From Gymnopilus junonius (Eukaryota > Basidiomycota > Agaricomycetes > Agaricales > Galerinaceae), in NCBI GenBank assembly GCA_015501075.1, contig JADNYJ010000026.1:248001-312000 (forward strand): 64,000 nt of DNA, read 5' to 3'. Below, piece after piece: positions 10,802 to 22,547 of this stretch (within the stretch, counting starts at the first letter, position 1; every line of letters starts with the position of its first letter). The notes under the pieces are model-generated. The model did not search any database and was not told where the DNA came from. It worked only from the letters and a program-made list of their open reading frames with translations. The translations under genes and the position numbers were made by a program.

Positions 10802-12515
10802 ATGCTAGTTCCTTATATCGCAGTTCATGGCGGGGCCGGTTTCCACAGCATGAAGTACGAGAAAGAAATCAAAGGAGCTTTACGAAGGTACGACAGATCG
10901 TGTACCTTTTCTGGTGGTAATCAGAACAAATACCTTCCTTCTATGATAGGGCTTGTGTCGCAGGACTTTCAGCTGTAACAAACTCTGGCGTATCCACAGA
11001 TGCTCCTTCAAACCAACTTCCATCCGTCGGATGGTCTAGACACAATTCACCTAATGCAAGTTTATCGATGGTGGAAAATGCCATCTGCGTCTTGGAAGAC
11101 GTCGAACATCTCAATGCAGGTTGGCGTTGACGCTCGTCTTGCGCCCTATTTCTACCGTTTCTGAGCCTGCTTTCTATACTTCAACACTGTCTTCAATGAT
11201 TCATCTCCTCGACCTTAATGGCCAACTTAATTTTGCTATGCATATGGAATAGGCTACGGTTCCAACCTCACAATTGAAGGTTCAGTCGAGTGTGATGCAT
11301 CGGTTATGTGCGCTCAAGGAAGGCATTTTGGGAGTGCGGGCGCTGTTTCTGGTGAGTAATCTAAGCATTTTGCATATGCCTATCTAATATATAACATCCT
11401 ACTTCTTTACAAGGCATAAAGAACCCTATTCGTCTAGCACGATGCATTCTAGACTATTCACGCATACCCAACAGATTCGGAAGGGTGGCACCTTTGTTAG
11501 TCTCCAGCTTTCTCAGAACCCATGGAGCTGTAAAATTTCGAAAATATATTCTAGGACACTCGTCTCCGATGGCGCCTATAAATTTGTTACAAATGCAGGA
11601 GGGATCGAAACAGTATTACCGGAGGCGTTGGTCAGTCCCACGGCACAAGCGCTTTGGGAGAAATGGAAGGCCCAGCTAGACGCTCCCCAAGATGTTACGA
11701 ATGACATTGCCGACGAGGATGATCCGGAAACGAGCTTGCAGAACATCCAGGACACTGTAGGCTCCGTTGCATTTCACCCGGTAGCTGGCATGGCTGCTGG
11801 AGTGTCGAGGTTCGTTCTGCGTGCCCTGCTTTAAGCAAATGTTGGACTACTTATGAGAGTGACAGTGGGGATTGCTGATGAAGTATCCTGGACGAGTGGG
11901 AGAGGTGATTAAATTGATTCTGATCAATACCCAGTTTTCTGATGGATTCAGGCAGCGATATTTGGAGCGGGATGTTGGGCAACTCAGGTGCCTTCAGGTT
12001 TTGAAGGCATGGCTTGTAGCATATCCGGTACAGTATGAGTTTCCTTTGCTCGACAGCCGGAAAGTAAACTCTGGAACAGGAACTGGCGAACATATCATCA
12101 GAGAGAATCTTGCAGCAAAATTAGGCAGCGCTATGGCGCCCAGTAAAGCCGCAGATGGGAAACAGGTAGATACGGATCCGCATGAGATACTGAGCCGGGT
12201 CTTGCATGAGTTTTGGGGTAAGTGGCCAAAGATTTTTTTTTTGCACAACGTCCACCCACTAGTCATAGAGTCATGTAGAGAACGCGGAGTAGAAAATCCT
12301 GCCGTCGGGGTTTTGCTCCTTGTTTCAGAGGATGAGAGCTTTGTGCGGTTGTGGTGCGGATTTACGACGGCGAGCATGGCGATTGGATATGCATCAAGTG
12401 AAAGCGGGAAGCCAAAGGTACGTATATCATTTGCGCTGCAGAGTTGCTGAAAACGTTGACAGGACCCAGGCGTTCATTTTGCGCCACCCAAACTACAAGG
12501 CCAGGGCGAGCGATA
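10802..12515 (+). CDS. Taspase-type threonine peptidase (asparaginase 2 family)
   Basis: Ntn-hydrolase that is expected to cut itself so that an internal Thr becomes the catalytic N-terminus. The start MLVPYIAVHGGAGFHSMKYE matches the asparaginase-2 alpha-subunit beginning, followed by SMVENAICVLEDVEHLNAG, GYGSNLTIEGSVECDAS and GSAGAVS. The beta-subunit start is DTVGSVAFHPVAGMAAGVS, with the catalytic Thr after Asp, then GLLMKYPGRVGEAAIFGAGC and GTGEHIIRENLAAKL. The DTVG wording and the added acidic segment before it (DEDDPETSLQ) fit taspase better than plant-type asparaginase. The C-terminus after the last intron reads DPGVHFAPPKLQGQGER and stops at 12513-12515. It ends about 80 bases from the convergent TFB4 gene. 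Physiological substrates cannot be deduced. Confidence 0.88.
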
Positions 12516-12593
12516 AGCCCCAGATATCCGTAACATCGCTATCATTAACATGACGCGCATTAGTAATACATACAAAGAGTGTTACAGGGTATC

Positions 12594-13897
12594 TTAGACA
12601 TCGAGGAGAACGACAAAGAGTGTGATTGACTCAGTGCTTGGGCCCGTTAGATCCGTTGGTGACCAGGGTCCCATTCGGAGCTGGACGAGACAGGGGTGTA
12701 CTCGCCGGCGACGGTTTGGTGCTGGGGAGCCGGACGGCGGACGGGCAGCATTGAGACGCTGTAATGTTTTGATGGGGAACTTTGTTCTAATGCACAGCAG
12801 GATGGACAGAGAATCTGATTAGGACGAAGAACATGACGTACCGACAGGTGGAACAGACGGGCACGGGCTGGCAGAAGACTTGGCTGGATGTGAGCAGAAA
12901 GGAAGGGTGTGGGCAAAGGGCAAAAAGCACGAACTGGATAGGCAGACTGAGCACACGAACCGATGTCGACGATGTTCTTGTGACAGAAGCAGGCGGCACG
13001 GAAATCTATTCTATCCTGGGTTGGGACGGCGAGGACCTTCCTGATCGGGGGAGGAGGAAGGAAGGACATCTATGAGTGGTATGAGAAAGTGAAATGGATG
13101 GAAAGGGGGATAAGGTACGATAAGGTACTGGAGCAGTGCGTCTCGTCGGTCCAGATAGAGATAAGAGCCACCGGTGAGATGGGCAGCCTGCTGGAGGAAG
13201 ACAGTATCGGGACCGAATATCTGACAGGCATCTATAGTTATTTTCTGGGGAGAGGTGAGACGGGAGGGACGGGAAAGGGGAGGGTGGGAGTCACCAGTTT
13301 CTGGGCGGAGAATATGGAGTTCATGATGGGGATGTAGGATGTGGCGAGATCTGGTGAGACCGAGAGCACGAGGATCCGAGGATCAGAGGCTTCGTCATGG
13401 CCGAGAGAAAGCCGATTGATGTCTGGGAGAAAGAGAAGGTTAGATTCGCAGTGGCGAGAGGAACAGGACAGACAGCAGAGGGCCTTTGTAATGGCGCCGA
13501 CGAGTGCGGAGGGCTCCTCCGGATGGATGTCGGCGGCGAGCTGGGCTGTGATGCGGGCTGTGACAGTGGAGTCGAGCCGCTTGAAGGGGGGATATGAATT
13601 GGGGTCGATGGGGGTCGGGCGGTCAGGGGGGTCGGTCGAGGCATAGAGCATGACGCTGTGGGAATGTTAGGGGATAGCGGGCAGAAGGCTGGCGGCGGAC
13701 CTTTTGCCGGGGAAAGCAGCAAACACGGCGAGCGAGTTCTCGTGCTTGAGCGCAATGTGTGCATTCAGAAAGGCGAGCAGCTGCGACACAAAGGCATCCA
13801 CGGCGAGCGGCGAGTCTCGGTCGGCCGCCGCCCTGTGCCACTGTGCAGGAGACAGGTCCACCACGACAGAGAGGTGTGAACCGAAATGGTTGTCCAT
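12594..13897 (-). CDS. TFB4: TFIIH core subunit Tfb4 (p34)
   Basis: Structural subunit of general transcription and DNA-repair factor TFIIH. Exon 1 from the ATG at 13895-13897 reads MDNHFGSHLSVVVDLSPAQW, the beta-strand opening of the von Willebrand-like domain, then QLLAFLNAHIALKHENSL. The next exon has MLYASTDPPDRPTP, ITKALCCLSC and RILVLSVSPDLATSYIPIMN, all typical of Tfb4. The C-terminus carries the C4 zinc-binding region CFCHKNIVDIGFVCSVC with CSTCRTKFPIKTLQRL after a further intron. The last frame ends with a TAA at 12594-12596; the final 30 residues are not conserved and the exact stop is less certain. It is divergent from CHD1, with 168 bases between the start codons. Confidence 0.92.
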
Positions 13898-14065
13898 CGA
13901 TAAGGAATGTTTGCCGGCAATGCCGCTTCTCTCTGCCAAGAACCCCTTGTCACACTCCACGGAGTCCCCGTCACGAGCGCCGGTGACGAAGGCCCTTCCG
14001 GCGTTGGCCGTCACGATGTCTGTAGCGACGCTGTTGCCCGTGTGAAATCTGTCCGTTGGCGATGG

Positions 14066-17000
14066 ATGGCGCTCAGGTCCTCTTCAACACCACTTGGAAT
14101 CCCACCACCACCACACCCCCATGTCCTCCACTCCTCCCTCCTCCCTCCCTCCCCCCTCGGCATCAACTATGCCAGCGACGACGATATGAATCTCGACTCC
14201 GACAACGACGACCTCCACAGGGTCCAAGACATTGATGCAGATGGCGAGTCTGTTGATGAGGACTCTCCTGCCGACCATTCCAACCACCTCGACAACAACA
14301 TTTCCCGCAGTGCTCGCCATTCCTCCCGTGATTCAGTGCGTCCTCTCCTATCCCTATATGCGCATCCCTCGCTCACTCCTCGCGCTCTCTACAGGATGCG
14401 GAAGATTCCGTGCGTCAATTAAATCTCGCTTTTCTTCTCATTCTCATTTTATTAGGGTTATGAGGACCGTGAAGACGACGACGACGAGGATGACGGCGCA
14501 TATGCCGACGAGGAGTATGGCTCCAAAAAGAAACCCGCCAAAAAGAAGAAGTCCCGCCCCTCTTCTGCAAGTGCTGTGAGACCCAAGGGTGAGCACAGAC
14601 CACTTTGGCCGATCCATTGTTACTCATTGTCCCTTGCAGCTCCCCCTCGCCAGCCGTCTGATTCTGATTCCGACTCGGACTATGGTTCCCGTGCTCACAA
14701 GAAGAAGAAGAAGCAGCGTTCATCCGTTGACGAGGTTCGCGTCTCCAGTCGAGGCACCAAGGTGCCAAATTATGTCGACGACATCCAAGACTTTGAAAAG
14801 TTTGATGAACCAGAGGACGAATCTAATGGCTATTACGTTGATCCCAATATTCAGTACCAGGAGGAAGACGAGATAGAAGCTGTCCTCGGTCACAGTCGTG
14901 AAGAAGGAAGAGAGCGTGACCTTGAAGATGTCTGGTTTGAAAACGTGGTATGTATCGTATTTCCTCTTACATCACCCTTCATCTTATTTCAAAATTTTGT
15001 TACTCTTCAGCGATTCCACATCAAGTGGAAAAACTTTTCTCACCTGCATAATACCGATGAAACCTATGAATTCCTCAAGCGCTTTAAAGGTCTCAAGCGC
15101 GTCGACAACTACATCAAGGCGTACAAGATGTGGAAGTCTCGTGTTGATGCACCGGGACTGACCAGGGAAGAAATAGAAGCTCTTATGCTCGACAAAGAAC
15201 GTGAGAAAGAAGAATTGGAGACCTTCCGCAATGTGGAACGTATTGTGGCACACAGAGAGTCTGTGGATGGCGATATCGAATACTTTTGCAAGTGGCAAGG
15301 CCTCAACTATGATCACTGCACTTGGGAACTCCAAAAGGATGTCAATCCTATTGCCAAGGCGCTTATCGAAGCTTATAGGGTTCGTGAAGCTGAGGCTAAA
15401 TTCCCTTACAAGAGCGTTTCGTATAGCAAGAACGGCAGGCCACAGTTCCAGAGAATGTACAAGGATCCAGACTATATCGCTTCAACGGGCGGGGAACTGA
15501 AGGATTTCCAACTGACTGGTCTCAACTGGCTTGCATTCTTGTGGAGCAATGGTGAAAACGGCATCCTTGCGGATGAGATGGGGCTAGGAAAGGTGTGTAA
15601 ACGACGGCTCGTCTTCTCAGCATTTAGGTTAACTCCTTATAATTTAGACAGTCCAAACAGTAGCGTTCTTGTCATATCTCTTCCACGAAATGCAACAATA
15701 TGGTCCGTACCTTGTCATTGTACCTCTTTCGACCATCACCGCCTGGCAGAGCCAATTTGCTGCTTGGGCCCCCGACCTCAACGTGATAACTTATATCGGA
15801 AATGCCAATGCCCGAGAGGTTATCCGTAACTACGAATTTGGGCCGTCCAATAAGAAATTGAAAATGAACGTTTTGTTGACCACATACGAACTGACCCTGA
15901 GGGACGCCAAGGAGCTGGCCGACATCAAATGGCAGGCTCTGGCTGTGGACGAGGTATGCTAATCATTTTCTAATGTTATCTGACCTGGGATTGATCGACG
16001 ATCGAATATAGGCTCATCGTCTGAAGAACTCTGAGAGCCAGTTATATGAAGCCCTCCGGTCATTCCATGCAGCTTCTAAACTGCTCATTACGGGTACTCC
16101 TCTGCAGAATAATGTGAAGGGTGTGTGCAATGCTCTGAACCGCAGTTGGATCTTTTCTGACTAGTTAACAGAATTGCTCTCGTTGATGCACTTCCTGATG
16201 CCGGAGAAATGTGAGCTAGACTCATCTATGAAAGCTTAAACGCCATTTACATTTATTCTTTTTAGTCGCCCTCTCGAATGAATTCGACTTAACCGATGTC
16301 GATCATGAGACCAAAATCAAAGCGCTCCATGAGCAGCTGGAATCTCTTATGCTCAGGCGCCTGAAGAAGGATGTGCTTACATCTTTGCCTACGAAGAGCG
16401 AGCGTATCTTGCGTGTCGAAATGAGTGCCATGCAAACCCATTTCTACAAGAATATTTTGACCAAGGTATGCAGAGAGATGCAGAGTCGGGCACGATTTGC
16501 TCATCATTCCATGCGAACAGAATTTCGCTGCTCTCGTAAAGAGCGCCAATGGAAATAGCAACATCAGTCTCCTTAATATCGGTAGGTCTTAAAGCTGGTT
16601 TTCATCAGCTTGAATTTGACAGTGCTTTACAGCAATGGAGTTGAAGAAGGCTGCTAATCATCCATATCTATTTGATGGTGCTGAGCCACCATCGGACAAC
16701 AGCGATGAAACTCTGAAAGGCATTGTCATGAACAGCGGCAAAATGGTGCTCCTAGACAAACTTCTAGTCCGACTGAAACACGACGGGCATCGCGTGCTTA
16801 TCTTCAGTCAGATGGTCCGCATGCTTGACATTCTGTCCGATTATATGGTATACAGAGGTTATGCCCATCAGCGTCTGGATGGGATGATTTCCTCCGAGGC
16901 TCGGAAAAAGTCAATTGCTCACTTCAACGCCCCTGGATCACCCGACTTCGCCTTCCTCTTATCCACCCGAGCCGGTGGTCTTGGTATCAACCTTGAAACA

Positions 17001-19354
17001 GCTGACACCGTTATCATATTTGATGTACGTTGACCCTGCTCATCATTGTTTGCTTAACATGTGCTGATGAGCATAACAGAGCGATTGGAATCCCCAAAAC
17101 GACCTGCAGGCTATGGCCCGGGCACATCGGATCGGTCAGAAATCCCACGTGAATGTCTACCGATTCGTGAGCAAAGATACAATGGAGGAAGACGTGCTAG
17201 AGCGTGCCAAAAAGAAGATGGTGCTCGAATACGCCAGTAAGTTTGTTCTCATCCGGTCCCGAATATGGTGCTGAACGGCAATTTGCAGTTATCAACCAGA
17301 TGGACACGTCACAAGCGCATCTTAGCTCCAAGGCAACAGTGAAGGATCCCCATAAGCCTGATAACCTAAGCAAGGACGAGTTGACCGCAGTCTTAAAATA
17401 TGGCGCTCAGAAAATGTACGCACTCCCTTTTCATCTCATTTCGTTCAAATCCATGCTTACAACTGGCGAACAGGTTCGATAAGGATGATACGCAACAGAG
17501 CAAGAAGCTCGACGAGATGGACCTTGACGACATATTAAATCGCGCCGAAGATCATGAGACGACGCAAACGGGAGACGGTGTCGGCGCCTCACTTGGTGGC
17601 GAGAACTTCCTTGCACAATTCGCCGCAGTCAGTGATGTCAAGAATGACATGAACTGGGAGGATATTATTCCTCTGGAAGAGCGCCAAAAGTTGGAAGCAG
17701 ACGAGGACGAGCGACGGGCGGAGGAAACCATGTCGAATGAAACTCGCAAACGTAGCCATGCGCAGGTCTCATACGAAGGCATGGATGTCGACCAGCCTCC
17801 ACCCGCAGCTGCTCCAAAGAAACCAAAGATACCTGGCCCAACGAGGAAGACCGCCAGCCAGAAAGCCATGGAGTTGAAGGAAAGGGATGTTCGTGTCCTA
17901 ATCAGGAGCTTGCAACGCTGGGGCGATATCCGTCAGCGTTACGACGTCATCGTGTGTATCTTTAATCGATCCTTTGGAATGCCTTTTCATTAAAGGGTAA
18001 TGTAGGTTGCTGAAGCGAAACTTCAAGACAAGAACAAGGGTATGATGTACGATGTTGCTGATGAGATCATTGATATCTGCGCACAAGCTGTAAAGGATAA
18101 CGAAGAGCAAAAGCGTTTGCGGCAAGCATCAGGAGAGACCTTGACTAACGCTCAGAAGAGCAAGGCCGTCCTTGTTACATGTCGCGGCGTGGGTAACATC
18201 AACGCCGAAACTGTATTATCACGGAATCGCGATCTCCGCATCCTCTACAACATCCTTTCTGAACTCGAGGACCCGTACAAGTGGTCGATCCCGATAGACA
18301 ACATCCGACCGACCCTCAACTGGTCGGGGCGGTGGGGTCCTCAGGATGATTCCATGCTTCTTGTCGGCGCATATATCTACGGCTTTGGTAACTGGGAAGC
18401 AATGCAAAAAGATCCCAAGCTTGGTTTGGAAGGTAAATTTTTCTTGGAAGAAGGCAAGAAAGGCGAAGATGCGGCCAGCCGGCCTATACCCAATGCTATT
18501 CATTTAGTTCGCCGGGGTGATTTTTTGCTGGGCATCTTGCGCGAGCATGAAGAGAAGCTACGTTCGTATGAAAGCTCTCTACGCCATAAGGGTCAGCTGA
18601 AGGTTTCGGCATCGCCACCCCCCACAGCCATGGCTTCAACGTCATCTTACAATAGCAGTCTCAAGCGTCGAGCAGAAAGCGAGGCCGTAGCTTCCATCGA
18701 CGACGGAAGTAACAAGAAGCGTAAACGACGACCGACACCTACCTTCACAGATTCAGAATCTTCCGACGAATGGTGCGTAACAGTTTGCCGTTGTTCTTCA
18801 TTTGTATTATTGACCTTTTCCCCAGCCCGTCAATGGACGAAGGTGCCACAAAAGAAGAGTTGCGTCCTGTCAAGAGGCAATTGGTAATTTTACTCTTTCT
18901 TCTCGACTAATAGAAGCTAATAACTCTACGTAGAAACAATTGAAGCTGTCTGGAGAGGACATGCCTCGAGATGATAAGGTTGCAATTCTGAAGGACTCTC
19001 TTGCTGCTATTGGTCGCCGTATTGAGCTGGTTTTGAATGCTAAAGAAGCTGCAGGAGAAGATAGAGACCGATGGCGACGACATTTATGGACGTACGTATA
19101 GCCATTAGTCACCTTGTGCGTAGGCGTTTCTCACTCCTTGTAGGTTCGTGACTCTGTTCTGGCCGAAGAAGGTCAAAGCTAGCAAGCTGGAGGAGATTCA
19201 TGCGAAGATGGTCATGAAGGAAGCTGCTCCAAGACAGCAAGCAGACAGTAATGCCTCGAAAAAGCCTCGGCTGTCTGTTGGCGTGAAAACCAACGGCTCG
19301 TCTTCCGCTCCTTCCACCGCGTCTGTCAGGACAAATGGAAAGTCCTATCGATGA
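14066..19354 (+). CDS. CHD1: Chromodomain-helicase remodeller CHD1
   Basis: ATP-dependent nucleosome-spacing enzyme that travels with elongating RNA polymerase II. Domains in order: acidic low-complexity N-terminus ([31 protein letters not shown]), two chromodomains ([20 protein letters not shown] and [17 protein letters not shown]), the SNF2 ATPase with P-loop [26 protein letters not shown] box (split by an intron before AHRLKN), [21 protein letters not shown], and motifs V-VI ([22 protein letters not shown]). The DNA-binding SANT/SLIDE region and the C-terminal CHCT-like helical block ([33 protein letters not shown]) follow. The protein is roughly 1,400 residues in many exons. Start: ATG 14066, which opens a short Pro-rich leader; an alternative ATG at 14062 is out of frame. 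Stop TGA 19352-19354. Confidence 0.95.
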
Positions 19355-19762
19355 CCTTGGAAGGCGGACGTTTCTCTCTTTCTCTCTCGCGTACATATTA
19401 TCACGTTGCTACTTTCTTTTCTTTTCTTCTTCTTTTCGTTTCCTACGTTGAAACTTTTGTATATCTCTGCTACGTTCATTTTAATGTCAATCAAATTGTA
19501 TTACTTCTCGAATATTGACTGTACTTTCTTCGTTGCTGCATTGGATGTTCTTCTAAGCTAGCATGAATGCATGGAGGATGTAGGCGAACTGATGCAAAGC
19601 TTAACAAGGCTGATTTCAAGCCTGGCCTGACCAACTGATTTGGCACGGGGCATAAGCTGTGTGGAGTTGAAAGTTCTCCGGGATTAGGAAACCACAATGC
19701 AGTCTGAAAAGTTTCCCTTTAGACACTGATCATATATTGACAATCACAGGTTGCTTACAATA
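19355..19762. other. Shared 3' region of two converging genes
   Basis: About 410 bases between the CHD1 stop and the stop of the next minus-strand gene. It contains pyrimidine-rich runs (ttctttctttt type near 19415-19435) typical of a fungal 3' UTR. No reading frame of interest was seen. Confidence 0.4.
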
Positions 19763-20767
19763 TTATCCATTCGTATCTCCAGCAGTGATTTTTGTATTTG
19801 ACGACCGCTTGGACTTCTGAATGAGACGGCCATTAGATGATGTTGCGTTGGCCTTCTGGGACGAATCACGAGATGACTTGGTGGTTCTATCTTTTGGACT
19901 AGACATGGTCGGTTTTTTGTCAGCTTCACTCTGATAGTGCACATTGCCATTGCCATTCAATTTCGCCACTATGGGTCAAAATGTTGATTTAGCAGCGGGA
20001 TAAAAAGTGGTCAAATACTCGGACGTACGTTCCAGCGCTTTCAGATCTGCCTCACGATTGAAAGTTTGCATTAAAGACGTGTAGCGCTTGACCTCCCATT
20101 TCATTTGCGAAGCCCGTGCCATATTGCCTTGTGATATCGCCCATTTTCTTTCTTCCTTAAACCGCCGGCGTTCGCTGTCAGCCAAAGAAGCTCTTGTCCT
20201 CAGCACATGGATTTCGCGCTCCAACGCCGACATTGAAGAAGTAGGACCAAGTCTATCTGAATTCGAATCGACAGAAGTTATGTCCGAAAAGAGATGTGAA
20301 GAGGTAGCCAGGGAGGTTCCCACATCCGTAACATCCACCACGGTTTCGACACTTCCTCCTTGAACGCTGGGACGAAATTGAACAACCTTCTCGCGGGGTT
20401 TGATTGTTTTAGTGGTCTGTGTATGCTTCCGCCGCCGCTCAGACGATTGCCGTGGTTTGTCGAAGTACTGAGAAACGAAGTCTGTGAACAGAACACCCAG
20501 AGCCACGCCTAGAATGGTCGTGATACATTTAGTGAGGTCGGAGAGAAGATTAAACTCGATGAAGAGTTTTGCTGCGATTAGGAAGGCGACAATTATGCCT
20601 AATCCCCAAGTTTTCGAGCTTTTCGCAGCGTAGTGCAGTGCTACACCTTGCCATGCACCAGCGAGAATGTAGTCCTTGATGAAAGGGCCGTCGGAACGGC
20701 TGAAATAGTCTAGGAGGATGCGCGCTCCGATTCCGATGAGAAGAGCGGGCGCAGTGGTGATAGTCAT
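19763..20767 (-). CDS. Unknown membrane protein with coiled-coil C-terminal half
   Basis: I do not recognise the family. The first exon starts MTITTAPALLIGIGARILLD and shows two or three hydrophobic segments within the first 100 residues (ILAGAWQGVALHYAAK; LGIIVAFLIAAKLFIEF; ITTILGVALGVLFTDFV). After these come a basic linker (SSERRRKHTQTTKTIK), an acidic Ser-rich stretch and a charged predicted helix (MSALEREIHVLRTRASLAD, RRRFKEERKWAISQGN). A short intron (about 19971-20028) leads to a polar tail ending ITAGDTNG. The layout resembles a small ER or organelle membrane protein with a cytosolic coiled coil. An ACACGTGT palindrome lies 100 bases upstream. Confidence 0.7.
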
Positions 20768-20866
20768 AAAAGCTGTTGAAGAGAGTTCTTCCTGAGCATG
20801 TCGTGGGTGTTGGCGGTGGTGGGGTTGGAAGTCGCATTGTATTCAAACTTTCACTCAAACACATCA

Positions 20867-20874
20867 ACACGTGT
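20867..20874. promoter_or_regulatory. ACACGTGT palindrome upstream of the membrane/coiled-coil gene
   Basis: An 8-base perfect palindrome with a CACGTG core, 100 bases 5' of the start at 20767 and close to the stop of the epoxide hydrolase gene. It could be a bHLH site; no direct evidence. Confidence 0.25.
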
Positions 20875-20952
20875 CGGAAACTAAACTAATATACAAAACG
20901 CCGAGTAAATTTAATACACGGGTATAGCACGCCTAGATGCAAACGGCCCAGG

Positions 20953-22300
20953 TTATTTTTGAACAGAGCGGAGAGTAAGTAGTGCAGAATCCGAAAGACG
21001 ACTAACAAAGTCCAGGATGTCCGTATTCAAAGCATCCCCACATTCAATGGAAGGAAAATGTCCGCCTGTCAAATGCTCTTTCCAGAACACGATGTTTTCA
21101 GCCACCGTGGCTTTCGCCCACCAGATAGGGATATAGCCAACATCATAAGGAAAACAGCTGGCTCCAAACGATACCGTTGCGGGTACGCGCTTTTCAAGAA
21201 CTTGTTGGCGCAAAGCCTGGATGGCCTCCTTGTAAATTCTTGCATGCCAAGAACTACCCGACAGAAGGTAGAACATCGCCCACGTTATGACCAGTTCTTT
21301 ATCCCATACGTAGCCAGGTTGAACCAGCGACTCGAGTTTCTCCCGAATCCAGGCGAGCATCCCAACTGGTGAATCAAGAAGGCCATAAGATACGGTCTGA
21401 GGTTTGGTACCTTGTATCCTGGAATAGCCGGATTCTTCTTTCATCCACCATTGCATACGAGCGAGTCTTTTCTTCTCGTCGGCTGTGAACCAGCGAGCAA
21501 CAAGCCATAGAAGTGTGAGAGGATTCTTCAAGGGCGAGGGAGGCAGGCCCATTATCATGTTGAGGTGTATTCCAACGCATGAATCGGGGTATGAAATAGC
21601 CATGGAGCGCAGTATCATCGATCCCCAGTCCCCACCCTGTCCTATATATTTGGTGTAGCCCAAGTTCAGCATAAGTTTGTGATAGACTGAACCGATTCGC
21701 GGAATGCTGAATCCAGATGCCTAATTGCGCAGTATATTCAGGTTCATATAAAGCCCCTCTGAGTGTAGGACAAACCTTTGGAGAGGACGAGAAGACAAAT
21801 CCTGGAATAGTAGGAGCAACGATATGGAATGCTTGTTGTGCGGAATCTCTTGGAGTGGTCAGACCAAGTAAATTCTCGACCTTGTAAGACCAGAACACAT
21901 TAGATGAGAATTAGCAGAAAGTGTCTGTGACTATACTTACCTCGGTAAAGTTTCCTGGCCATCCGTGAGCGAATAACAGTGGTATTGCGTCAGGCCTTTC
22001 GCTGCGATGATGGACGAAGTGCAATTTAATCACTTCGTCTCCCTCTTCAATGTCAAGAGTAAACATTTTAAATGTCGAATTCAACCGTGCCTCCACTTTT
22101 CTCCAATCGTAGCTGGTCTTCCAATACTCAACGAGCTCGTTTACGACGGAACTTGGAACGCCATCCGACCATTCACTAGTACCATCGAGGTGTTTAACAT
22201 CGGGAACAACGCGAGAGTTCTGCACGCGTTGGGTGATCCAATCGAGAGTTTCCGAGTCTACAGCAATGTCGAATGGTTGGGGCTGGACTTCCCCAGTCAT
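20953..22300 (-). CDS. Epoxide hydrolase with N-terminal EHN domain (alpha/beta-hydrolase)
   Basis: Enzyme that opens epoxides to diols, of the microsomal-type/juvenile-hormone-type group. The N-terminal EHN domain starts at the ATG at 22298-22300 (MTGEVQPQPFDIAVDSETLD) and contains YDWRKVEARLNSTFKMFTLD. The hydrolase core has the oxyanion-hole motif HGWPGNFTE, the nucleophile elbow GQGGDWGS (catalytic Asp) and the histidine in GGHFPSIE near the C-terminus. A lid region with WFTADEKKRLARMQWWMKEE lies between. Two short introns interrupt the gene. There is no clear signal peptide, so a cytosolic or peripheral location is likely. The physiological substrate (lipid epoxide or xenobiotic) cannot be told. 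ACGCGT occurs at 22484-22489 upstream. Confidence 0.9.
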
Positions 22301-22547
22301 GACGGGGTTCAACAGATCAAGGTTGCTGGTGGGTATTACTATTTATATTGATGGCGGGGAGGGTTTCGTCATCTCAGTGTCAGGTGGAACATGGAAGGCC
22401 CTTCCAATTTTGTCTAAGGTCCTCGACACGGGCGTCGGGGTTGGGATTATTGACAAGCTCAAGGTGACCTTGACTGACAAAGGACGCGTCAGAATACACC
22501 GGTACAGATTATATAATACATGATAGAAATACAAGTCCCATTGTAAC

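Noticed and set aside
13341..13646. Plus-strand frame antisense to TFB4
   Set aside because: It mirrors the conserved TFB4 exon on the other strand and has no recognisable protein features.
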